The notes under the pieces: generated by a model
The model's input: the letters and a program-made list of their open reading frames with translations, nothing else
Database searches by the model: none
Told to the model about the DNA's origin: nothing
Translations under genes and position numbers: made by a program
DNA from: Lepidonotus clava
Taxonomy: Eukaryota; Annelida; Polychaeta; Phyllodocida; Polynoidae
Direction of reading: 5' to 3'
NCBI GenBank assembly: GCA_936440205.1
Contig: OW387133.1
Span: 12,366,001-12,430,000 of the forward strand
Length of the DNA: 64,000 bases
Shown: one piece after another, positions 12,042 through 23,900 of the stretch
How the letters are laid out: each line of letters opens with the position of its first letter
Numbering within the stretch: the first letter of the stretch is position 1

Positions 12042-15000
12042 GCGCTTTACACCGGGGCTTTACGGACGGCTCCCCCAGCAGTGGGAGGCCGATCAAACCG
12101 GGCCGTAAAAGCGGGCCTCTGTTTGAAGGCTGGAGGATCGGCCGACCAGTAGAGATGTAATGATATCGGCAGAGTGTGTCGGTATCTGGCGCCGGCCCCC
12201 ATCCCACAGTAATGAACACGACAGATTGGCCGATCCGGCCGGCTTTGTACGGATACCCACAAATAGGGGGACGGCAAACACCGCGCGCAAACGTCTCTTT
12301 TCTCTCCCCCACGGCGCTCGTGATACCTCCAGGCGTCGGGCTTTTCTTCCTCTCTGTGATTTACGCCCTCTTTGTCGACTGGTGATAACAGGACAAGAAT
12401 GATTATGGTGATACCCGCGTCTTGTCAGACGTATAATTCAGTGCAACAAAGCAGAACTGGTTGAAAGATCACTGCTTTCGTAATTTGCATTCCTCTGTGA
12501 TTCCGAACCATTGCCTCGTTCATTATTCCCGATTAGGAGGTACTGTTGTTTTTCTAAGGCTAATACTGGTTCTATACCATCTCACATGTTAGCAACTCAA
12601 ATATAGGCTTTTCATTATTATCAAGTATTTCTGCACACTCGATTGCATTTAATCGTCGATAAGTGAGAGTAATCCCATTGAAACCTCTCCATAAATCCGT
12701 TCGCACACAAATCCCTAATGTATGATATTGGATGGATACTCATTGGTAGCAATAAATGAACCATGTGCGAATGGTTATGAGCTTGGTCAGGAATCAAACA
12801 GAGAAGGCTTAGAGGCGTGGATAGCGGGAGACAGTGTGCTCGTTATGCCTAACACCCACTAAAGTCGGCGTTATCTGGCGGGCCTGGGCTTTTGGCGTGG
12901 ACGGGGCCACTCTGCCCACGGCCCAGTTTAGATAAGGACGGTCAATTGGATCGCTCACGGCCCCTGCCGCATAGTTAACCACGAGAAGTGCTTCGTGTCT
13001 GGGAGCAATAAGGGTGAGAATGAGGGAGCGGGGACAGGCATGAGTGGGGGGTGGGCAGGTTGAGGACTGGAGGCGGAGGGGTGCACGCGTTCCCCGGTAA
13101 AATAGGATTTCAGGAAAACAACCAATTTATACATATCTATAATACACTAGCGTTAAGACCGTCCCTTTCCGGACAGTCACATGCTGAACATTGTCATTGT
13201 TAGGTATTCGTGCGGAAAAGACACATGCCAACCATTTGTTAATGTCAAAGAAAGTGTTTACAACGATTGTATAGTTTTATTCCAATCCAACTTCAGGAAG
13301 TGGGGGAGTGTAGAGGCCTGTGTTTAGCGGAATGTAGGTAGGGACGATCTTGGCATCCGACTATACATATGGGAAATATTTTGGGACAGCAATTATGCAC
13401 GAGCTCTGTGGGTGAGAGGAGGAATAATATCTATACAGGCAGAAGGGCATCACGTTGTTTTGACAGAAGGTGCCACAGATCCCGGCGGTTGTGGGGGAGG
13501 TGCGGTGACAGTAAAGTTTTGATTAGTACAGGCGGGAGGAGGGGAGTGTTCTACTGATTCGGCCACATCCCCGCCATCAGGACTGGAGGTGGCCAATCAG
13601 GAAGTGCTGAGGGCGGCACATGTTCCAGGGCGGAGACAGGAGGGCACCTAATGAAGTGTGGGAGGAGGCGGACGGCCGGGGAAGGTATAGGCTGTATAGG
13701 CTGACAGCAGGAAGCGGGGTAGGTGAGAACGGTACTGAGATGGGAATGAAGGACAGCGTACAGCGCAAGAAACTAGTAGTGGGAGTAGGAGTGTAAGAGT
13801 ATGACAGTACCAAAACGTAGAGGTTGGAGTAGGACAGGGAGGATGTGTAGGAGGAGTGCAGCCAATTACTGCTGTAGGACGTAACGTGAGAGATGGGTGG
13901 GTGGGGGAAAAGACGCCAAGGCCACGTCGTATTACTTCAGATGGATATATATGCCTCACTCATGTAACGGTCAATGTGTGAGCTTTGTTCCGTGTTACAG
14001 ATTGCCTTCATATGCGTGGGTAGAGCAAAATGTACAGTCGACAAGCAGAACAACATATCTGTATTACTTGTTCAACTAAAATGTGAAATAAAAAGAGACA
14101 AGCATCATTTTATACTAATTCAGCAATTTCAAATAGAAAATGTGTATGCGATTACATGTAGCTAGTGCAGTGGGAAATACACAATTGTAAGAGTATAAAA
14201 CGTATGTAAATCGCTGCCCTTGTTAGCACATCACATAAATTGGTTGAGGCTGGGTACAAGAATAGTTTTGAAGCTTTCAGTCTGGAGCTGGAAGCCGGAA
14301 AGGGCAATGCCCTGTCAGGCCGCCGGTCCTTACTCACGCTGTGATCCCCACCCACCCAGGCCGCTCAGTCCGTAATTATACCCAGGTTTGGCCTTTGGCG
14401 TGACGGCCGGGGCTAACCCTGCCAGGTCACGGGTGCCCCACCATATGGGTTATGGCGGATGTCTGGCCTGATGACCGACTAGGAAATAGGCTTGTCGAGA
14501 CAGGAAGGTCAGTAAAAGCCCCACCCCCGCACGGCCGGCCCTAACGACCTTCATACTAATAGCTGCCCGATATAGCTCACCTGTACAAGGTCGGCTGATT
14601 GCCTGGGGCGTCCCTCCCGGCGCAATAATACCCACCGTTTATCTTACCGTCCTTAGCTGGGATCTATCTCCATTGTAGGGACACCTTAAAAAGGAAGCTG
14701 TAATTGACAGCGGGGGCCTCTAAAAGGCAATCATTGGCGCGAGACAATTAGAATGGGGGAGCGATTCATCGTGGGGAGAATCGCCCAGAACCGGTAAGGG
14801 AAATAAGAATAAACCCAAGTGTTTGGGAGTCCGCGAAGCCCATTGGGAAGTCAGATTTAGAGTCGGTAACTAGTCCTAATGAGTGACATCAAAAGTCGCC
14901 GGACCGCCACTTCAGCTATAAATAAAGGCGTGTGCTAAGGCATTGGGGACTCGGGACCGAGCTCGCTCATACAACAAGCCGTCTCCTGAACAGAGTATTG

Positions 15001-16514
15001 ACCCTACCGGTCCTAAAAAAGAAGAAACATTTAGATGAAAGGATTTCTGAGCGAAAATGATTTAGTTTCCAATTAAGGACCCCGTGTTTAATGGCTTGCT
15101 ATTGTAAATACGGCCCATGAGGGTCCCAAGTCAGCCAATCAGAGAAACCGGAAATACATTGTTTTGGACCGGAACTAGTTTGTGATGCCACTCATAAATG
15201 TCAAGATTTCCATGAATATTTATCTTTAAAAAAGACATGCTCTAAAATGATAAAAGAAATAGGGTATTAAGAGTAAGCAATATGTTTGAAGTGAAACGAT
15301 ACCTAAATTTAGGTTAAAAATATAACAAACAAGATGGTAGAACCCGCATCGGCGGTGTATTTATGTGGGTCATACCGCAAAAGCTCTTTTAAGGCGTCAG
15401 ACAGTGACAAGGTCATAAATCGGGCTAAGCATCATCTCCTGGTAATGTGCAGGGAAGTGTACTTCCCTGTTAACACGAGCCCCACGCTGTCATCATTCTG
15501 CCATTATAGTCAGGAGACGGCCGAGTATTTTACGTAAAAGCATTCTGGTGTCATTAAATCGTTGGTAGTATTGGTCGATCTGGGGCAGCGGAAGGTGGGC
15601 GGACGGTGAGCCGGGCATGGTTGGGTGAATGGCAGTGACGGCCTTCTGACGACCCTATTCAGCATGCACGTACTGGCCAAACACAATACACATTCACCTT
15701 AATGGTCTATCGCGCAAAACAACTTTTAGATTCAAGTTTGAAATGTATCCAACCTGTTTCATGCCATCTTATCCTAATCAAAAATAGCAACTGGCATACT
15801 CTTCAAAACAATATTATATTATTTCAAAACGTGTGTTGGAAAATGAGTTTAGATTGGTACTTAGACATTTCTTTTTCCCCAACTTAGTCATTTAGCAATA
15901 AGAGCTAGTGTGTCCCTTCACCTGTGGATATTGACGATGAGTGTTTGGAAAGTTGTGAGGAAAGTCCTAGCCACCACAAAGATGGTGTTAATATGTTTTA
16001 CCACCACTCACATATGTAATAATACCTTTCACTCAAAAACAGTTTTAATCTTTGATAGAAGATGACCCATTTTCAGGCGGTTATGGAATAGTCTGAACGT
16101 CATCGAAAAGATAAAGATGACGCGTTTTTATATCTGAGACAGAGTATCACTTCTGCAGACCCCTCCTGCCATCTACCGTCATTATCCACCCATTGTAAGA
16201 TTCAGCGAACAATTTGTTTCATACAACCTTATCTCAGAACCGCACATATTTGAAATAAAGCCAAGGGGATAATGTCCTCCAGAATCCTCCAGGGGCTGGG
16301 GCCGCAGACGGACCGTGGGGAGGTACCTGGCGGGGCGGGGATCAATGCTTAAAGACCCCGTCGGGGGCGGGGGTACAGGACTGTGGGGCCCATCAGTCGG
16401 CCCGGGGGAGGCTCTTTGTGATAGACATCTGGTTAACAGCCCTGCGGCCTACCAACAGTCTCCGAAGGGCCTGCTGGAGTAATAAAACCAGGCCCACTGC
16501 AGTGTCGGAGAGGG

Positions 16515-16935
16515 GTAGGGGAGACTAGCGTGAAGCGTCTCGACTCGTCATTTGGTCTGTATGAGTAGTATATGGAAGGTTGGATTTGGATCAGGTGGGG
16601 AGGTGGGTGCCTTGCAGTGTTTATGTTGCATGTAGAACCTAGATAAATAGATGTATCCTGATATATATCTTCTGAAATAAAGTTACTTATACTAGTCTCA
16701 ACGGTGAATGCGAACAAAATCCTTAATACTAAAACCGTATTTGAGGAAGGGGAGACTAACCGTGTCGACTGATCATGACTGTAGTCTTGTGTGAGTAGCA
16801 TATGGAAAGTGAGATTGGAATCAGGTGCGGACGCGACTTTGCTACTCTTGTATAGCATATGCATCCGAGATACATTTTTATATATATTCCCGAGTGTGAA
16901 TACGAAAAGAAAATCCCTAATACTGAAGCCATGTT
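16515..16935. repeat. diverged tandem duplication, about 233 bp per copy
   Basis: Two head-to-tail copies (about 16515-16745 and 16750-16935) share GGGGAGACTA, a TGAGTAG(T/C)ATATGGAA block, the GGAT/AATCAGGTG.GGA block, and a TAATACTRAARCC block near the end. An overlapping 199-codon minus-strand open frame runs through both copies and is considered chance. Confidence 0.75.
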
Positions 16936-17904
16936 TGACTCTTCTATAGAACCTTGTTCGTGTTTGATAAACCAAATGATGCCCCCACCCTTTGACATGG
17001 AGGTAAACCAGTACCCTGATGAATTGTGCCAATTATAATCATACCGACCAGGGAAGGTTGTGTCTTATCAACGTCTATAAAAACTACTTTCCTTTTGTAA
17101 TCAAGAAGCTGAACTAGGATGAGGGGTATTGTTGTCTGGTTATGACGAGATGGTATTCATGCTCCCCGGGAGAACAAGACTACATACAGTATAAGATCGA
17201 TAGGATCTATGCACAAACAAAAAAGGACAACATAACATCACCATGTCTGGTCTGTGTAAAAACATTGCCTCGTTGAAATCTTGATATATTTAAAGCGCGC
17301 CTGTACATAAACTCACTTTTGATCCTTGTTTAAAAGAACATCGACATTATAGCGTTCATAGCCTTGTTCCGCCACAAGCTTGAGTATTCAAGGCCTCGTT
17401 GTCTTCACATTTGTCTCACCATTCATTTCCATTGTTCTTGCAGCTGCAACATCACAATTGAATACATAACCAACACCGAGTGTATTCTTTCTGGGTGTAT
17501 AGTGTATTCATCTGTTCTATCATTTAGTTGTTTCCGTATGATTACTTTATTTTTTGTACCACCAAGCCCTCATCAAAAAGAAATTCAATTTTAAGCTTTT
17601 TACCATCAGCAGTGTTGAACCTGTGTCCCTATCTCATCAGGAGATTGGAGATTCTATCTAGATGACCGTATCGAGCGTCCGCCCCATCCGGCTCTAACTG
17701 TACAGCTATATATGTATGCCCATGGCCCTCCACTCATACAGCGCTGAAGCCAATCCCATGAAAAGGACCTACACATTCCGCGGGGTATCCCCCACCGTCT
17801 TTGTTCTCATATCATCCTGTGTATGTTACAATAACAAACCCTGCCCGTTTGAGAGCCATCCATATTTGTTGATTGTTGTCTTCGTTTGCCTTTGTGCTGC
17901 TTAG

Positions 17905-17953
17905 AGTAAGGATGCCGGTATCAGGACTCTGGTTATGTTGGACGAACAAGGAG
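17905..17953 (+). CDS. SNAP25: SNAP-25 alternative exon 4a (first SNARE helix, zero layer)
   Basis: A 49-nt exon after a TTAG acceptor and before a GTAGGT donor, encoding [16 protein letters not shown] plus the first base of a Glu codon. It is nearly identical to the vertebrate residues around the zero-layer glutamine (Q53 in human numbering). This copy is the ancestral-looking one, since it matches SNAP-25 of other animals better than the second copy. Confidence 0.96.
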
Positions 17954-20900
17954 GTAGGTGGCGCCAGTGCGGCACGCTTTAAGGCCGCCGACTTTCATTG
18001 TGATCACTACCATCAGGTGGTATTTTTGTTGTCAGAAACAGCGCCAAAAGCGAATTTCCTCTGCATGTTATGTATCGTTGTCCTAATCCGTTATTTTGAG
18101 TTCATCACTTTTTCCTTTCAGTACATATACATGTAGCTAGATTCTAAGAGGTCATAGTCAAAGATGTGTAGCATTATCCCATTAATTGCATGTGGAATAG
18201 TATAGCCCTAGAACCCCTGTTTATCCAAATTCCCAACATTTATTTTGTAATTAAGCATCGGTAAGAACTTGTATTCGTTAACTGATTTTGGCACAACATA
18301 GAATGAGAATTATGATAGGAGTCAGTATAAAACTGGATATACTTTATGACTCATGCTTGTTTATAGATAAACAGTTAGTTCTTTCTCTGACAGTCTGAAC
18401 GTGCTTACCAATGCTTCGGTAGCCGATTTACTGCCAACAGCTTTTCCTTTCTTCCCGCCTCTAAATGTTTAGCCTCCTGATGCGTGATTTATACCTCTTG
18501 TTTTTCATTTCAGACTCACTTATTTTTCTTGGACCCTCTTCACATTTTCATCGTTGTTGTCAGTTTTATGTGCACCACTCTCTCCTTTTACATAAACGAA
18601 GACTATTTATCTCTATTTTCATTTTGTTTACCAGTCACAAGATATGGGGGTCAAAACAATAGCATTATTAGATGCTCAAGGAGGTAAAGTATTTCCACGG
18701 TTGATATGTAAGCCATATTGCTTGAATGCCCATTAACCAATAAGTTATTAAGTGCTTTGGACTTTTGAAAACCACTATTTAACTCATTCGTTAAATCAGT
18801 TTGAACTAGAATTTTCCAAGCGGAGTTGGGGTTAACAAAGTATTATGTCTTTGGAAGACATGGGTTTTGGCATGCACCAAGGTTCTATTTCCTCCCTTAA
18901 GTTTTCCTCGGGCATTGTGCTTTCTAACAGATAATTTACTAATCCTTTAAGACTCAGGAGTTCTCAATCTAGGGATATAAATCTCTGCATTACCAGTTAA
19001 ACAAAAACTGTTAGCTAATAGCTCTAAGGGAAACTAGTGATCATCCATACTTCGATATTACAGACGTCCTAACTTATACAAATCTGTCATTTGCTATCGG
19101 GACACTTACGAAATTTTAAGTGCAAGTTGGTTTGAGGACCTGATTAACAGTGTTTGTAGGACCCCTGACTATTACTCCTACCCATTTCTCCAGACCCTGC
19201 TTATACCAGCTTAGATGCTGGTGATAGTCAATATGATCTGATGCTATGATTCATGAACTTTCATCTTGCAGTAGCCCTTCGCATGTGGCTGGTGAATGGC
19301 TTCCCTTAGATTGAGTACTGCCATAAAACCCCAGATTAAGTCTATTGTCGGGACGGATTGCATGATCCGACAAAAGATAACACGTTTTCAGTGCTGTGTC
19401 TGAAGACGGCTACTCAGTAACATTAAGAAAGAAACGTAGCCCTCATATTGAAATGGAAAATAGGCTAACTTTGTTAATGAATCTAATAAGTTCTGCGGAC
19501 GCTTGGATGAATATTTAATCACACTTTGACTTAATTTACAAAAGGAATTGAAAAGTGCTTATTGACTACGTTTGGCATTGGATTATGAATTGATTATTCT
19601 TCATGTTTATTTTCAAGAGCCAAACAATTACAATGAATAACCTGGAAATACCAATGTAATCTGGTATCTTTAATAGAATAAAATACTCATTTTGCAATTA
19701 GAAAATAACCATAACATTAGGTTCCAATTTACGGGTATGGAAGGGGTTAGATAGAATAACATTTGCTACAAAAATAGCATTTGCCCACAAAGCTGTTCCA
19801 AAAGATTAATATTGGAAAGAAAACACAATTGCCACCCCCTGTTAACTAATCAATCGATTCCGTATGGCGAATGTACTTAATAGTTATGAATAGAGGTTAA
19901 CGTTTGTTGACGGCTGTAGTGCAACAATTTGTCTTTCATGGACCTCTCTTAATCAAACGTTTATGTTGGTAGGCTCATCTGCGGCCTGGATACTTATTTC
20001 ATGATTAGGGACCTCCCCCTGCCCTTATCCGCAGCGTGCCATGGGTCCCAACATAATAGAATATAAAACTCTGTATTTTTACCCTGTGCAATGCTTAACA
20101 TTTTTGTAGAGTCCAGTGTTAGAAGGTTTGGGCTTGAAGTGTGTAAGGTACATTGCGCTCGACGAAATAACTCAACCCTTCAGTAAATGCAATAGGACGA
20201 AGCAAAATAAATCGATTAACATGTACATGTACATGTATATTATATGGAAAGAATTTTAAGATAACTATCTCAATTTACCTATACCTAGTCGATTACACTA
20301 ACCGCCATTAATTTTCAAACACTTTCTCAGGAAGACTTGACATTGTTATGGTATTTTGGTATATTTATTTTCTTTCACTTCAAAAGGACAAAGGCCTGTT
20401 TAAATTTCTCTCTCTGCTTTACCTAGTTTATGAAATTCACATTAGTCTCAGTATGCCTTAAAATGTAAGTTCATTATGACTGAGATAATTCTGAGTATTA
20501 ATTCTAAGTGGAATAGTGTTGATAGTGTTTATTTATGATAGATATTAGCAGTAAAAAGCTATATATGAAGCTTCTTAATATGTTACGTTAGTGGTTTCTT
20601 TCTGTGAAAAGTTCATTTTAAGTAATGCTGAATCTCTGGCTTATAGAGCAACTGGACCGTGTGGAGGAAGGAATGGACCAGATCAACCAGGATATGCGAG
20701 ACGCGGAAAAGAATTTGGAGGGAATGGAAAAATGCTGTGGCCTATGCGTTCTGCCATGGAAAAAGTAAGTGACTGCAACAGTATTTGCTTACTCTAGGTG
20801 TTTCCTTTAAGTAAAGGGAGGTTCAGTGCTTTTTACTGAACTATCTCACCAAAGCAAAAGAGGTGTGTCTTTCTGTGCGTTGGAGGAGATGAAATGTAGG

Positions 20901-23900
20901 TATTATGTTTAGTATTTCCTTTATATTGTTTCACACCCCCACCCCCTCCCTCCGAAAAATGAAAACACTCTCCACCTACTCAGAAAACATGTGGGCGGGG
21001 GGATATTATTGAAACGATCTGAAAAGGAATTAGAAAGCTTTCACACTGTGAACGTTTGATGAATAAAGCATCCCAAATGTACAACTTATTCTGCCTACGT
21101 TTCCTATGAGGAATTCAAATGTATAAAATGGTAGGCACCTGTGTATTGTTCGTCAGACTGTGAAATGGCAAAGTCCGTTAGAATACGAGCTGTGGACGGG
21201 AACCTTGCAGTCGGGGCACGCTGCAAGCTGTCCCCACGTACCCCCAGTCGCCTGTCAGACTTATGACTGATGGCATCAAAGATGTACCATGTACCCCCGG
21301 AGAATTTTCATCGCTGGCGCCAAACATACGAACACTTGAGCAGGAATAATATGCCTTGTCTGTCTCCTCCCAGATGATGTATATAGGAAAGAGTATGGGC
21401 GATGAATAATTAATTGACAACTACTCTCATTTTAATGGAGGAGGATGTATCAGAATATAACAATACAGCAGCAAAGTCGGATTCACCAAAATCTTTAAAT
21501 GGGAAGGCATAGCTATTGTGTTTTTCTTGGTAACAAATATTCATATCAAATTTCGTTCAGGAAAAAGAAAAAAGAGAAACGTCGAAAGCCATTTTGTGAA
21601 AGATAGGACTGTACAAAGTAACGATGAAATCGAAATGCGTTGTACAGAAAATCAATTCAAAATTAGGCTTATATATGCGATTATAAATGAGCTTCTGGGC
21701 GTGTTGATTGGTACTGAAGCATACTGAGAGTGTTCCTACTCATTTGAGCCTGAGGCTTTTAAAGACTTTAGGGATAACATGCCTAGGGCATATACATGCG
21801 ATTACAAGCATCTGTATTTTCTGATCAGTCCAGAATGATACCCAGAGTGTTCCTTCTCATTAAGTCTGAGACTTTAGGATTAACTATTATCAAAATTAAT
21901 GCTAAAGAAGATGCATAAACTAGAATTCTTCCTCAAAACAAGTAAACTATAACCGACAACAAAAATTCAAAAAACTGAAATTAGAATTTGATACTCTATA
22001 TTTTGTGTCACTTCATTTTGTTGATTTATCTACCCTATCGTTTCGTTTAGAATCTTATTCACTCCAGACGGAGACATTTTTGCTGGTGCGAAAGGAAAGA
22101 AGAGGTAGGCGGGAGAGTGATTGGAGTGTAATTCAAGCAGTGTGTAGCCTCCACAATGACTTTCCCCAATAGCGGGCCAGGTACTAACCACATTAGTGCG
22201 GAATTAACCTGGTTTATTGTGTTCCCACAATTGATACTAAAAATACGCTCTAATATTTCTGTAAAGAGGACGTTATGCCAACTCGACTAGGAGTTCCTGT
22301 TCTTGTTATGCCCTGTCATTCTAACTAGATATCCTGGAATGGTTCTAATCTGAAATGGGCCAATACATTCCAGGGATACAACTTTGAATGGGTTTCAACA
22401 TTTATGCATTATAAACAAATGCAGACGACAAAATTGATGGAGCAATGAATTGCTTATAAGATGAAAGCATATTCAAATGTGAAAAACTTAAAAGTACATG
22501 TATTGCCTAAATCGAGATCACGCCAATGCTTTTATTCACATTCTTGTCAAATCAAATAAATTAACCAGTCACAACACTGTTGTGGAGTTGGCTATATCGA
22601 ACACGGTTTATTTCTACAGCAAAATAAAGCGCTTTACCTCTCACTGTAAATGTTCTTGAATAATGGTTATCAAAAAGCAGTCCGAGCACACAGTTCAGCA
22701 GAGACACGCCCTCTCCTCCAACACACACACGCATCTTTACACAGGCAGATGGGCTGGAGGGCCCCCAAGGACATTGGGCACGGGCGGGTAATTGGACTAA
22801 GTCAGCAATTGGCCAATGCCTGCAATTCTACCTTGTTCTACCCGAATCATTTCCGTATCGGGTTCTCACAAGCTGCGTGATTGGCTACAATCAGCGGCCT
22901 TTGACTGATGGCTTGGTGAATCCAACATGCATGGGCTTACCCTTGACCGTTGAACAAACCTTTGGTCTTATCCTTACTACCGCGTTTTCTCCCCTAGTTC
23001 TTTCTCCCCACAGAATTGCATTGTACTGTTTCAAAATTGAATTTCCCCCACCCCCGCCATCCTATTGGGAGCTATACAATGTAAACCAAATCAGGATAAG
23101 TCGGTGCCTGTGTGATTAAAGGCCGTTCTGGGGTATGGTCACCCATTCATTCTCCGCCCACGTACAATTTACTATTCAAAATGTGGTGTCTCAGGTGTGA
23201 ATAAGAAATTAGAATTTGAAAAAAATAACACTTATTTGTGTTAAAGGTGTGGGAGAATGAGAACTAGTTAACTGGTTTAAAGACATCACGAATGTATGTT
23301 TTGTGGGGGTGTATGGCAGTTGTATACTATGATGAATAGAATTCAATATTCAATATTTTATCAATAGTGTTATAAAAAAAAAAAGCTTCCGGGATCGTTC
23401 ATTGCGTACTGAATAGGGCTTCGTTCCGCATAATCGTTCTGTATAAAGTTAACCCTTTGTTATATTGACTTTTGTGCAATGTACTCCATTTCTATTCTAG
23501 TTTGTATTTTAATTTTATATATCAAAGAGTACGAGGTTTAATCATTCAATGTTCATGTTTTTCAGGACCAAGAATTTCGAGAAAAGTGGAGACTACGCGA
23601 GCACATGGGGAAAGAATGATGACGGACAGGTTAATGCTGACGGCCCACGCCAGATCGTCGGCGAGCAAACTATGGTGTCCGGAGGCTTCGTTACACGGTC
23701 AGTGAACACTACTAAACCATTTACATTGATATTGATAACATGTGGGAGGCTTTGTTTTCATAATGTTTTTAGAGATTCTTTAATCCTATGGGGCTTCTTA
23801 GTAGAGTTCTCATGCACCTTCAGATAGTTCCTGAAATAATAGGGAGTTTTAGCAACCTCAACGTATCTCGATACGTTAACGTCTCTCAAAACTTTCAAGC

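Larger units (their letters stand above)
1..17904. other. long stretch without a recognised gene, probably SNAP-25 intron or upstream DNA
   Basis: I read both strands for the missing SNAP-25 N-terminal exons (expected pattern ESLESTRRM.QL..EE) and for other genes, and found none. Open frames up to about 200 codons occur, but they lack recognisable motifs or convincing splice sites. The stretch alternates AT-rich DNA with GC-rich, CpG-containing patches of 100-400 bp (about 4975-5345, 7255-7560, 8470-8620, 11160-11400, 12030-12380, 13440-13700, 14330-14650, 16270-16530). It also holds the repeats listed separately. The boundary between intron and any intergenic DNA cannot be placed. Confidence 0.6.

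Noticed and set aside
16433-17032. 199-codon minus-strand open frame
   Set aside because: It runs across the 233-bp tandem duplication and has no protein signature; explained as a repeat by-product.
20220-20245. ACATGT short tandem run
   Set aside because: Only a few units; ordinary microsatellite.
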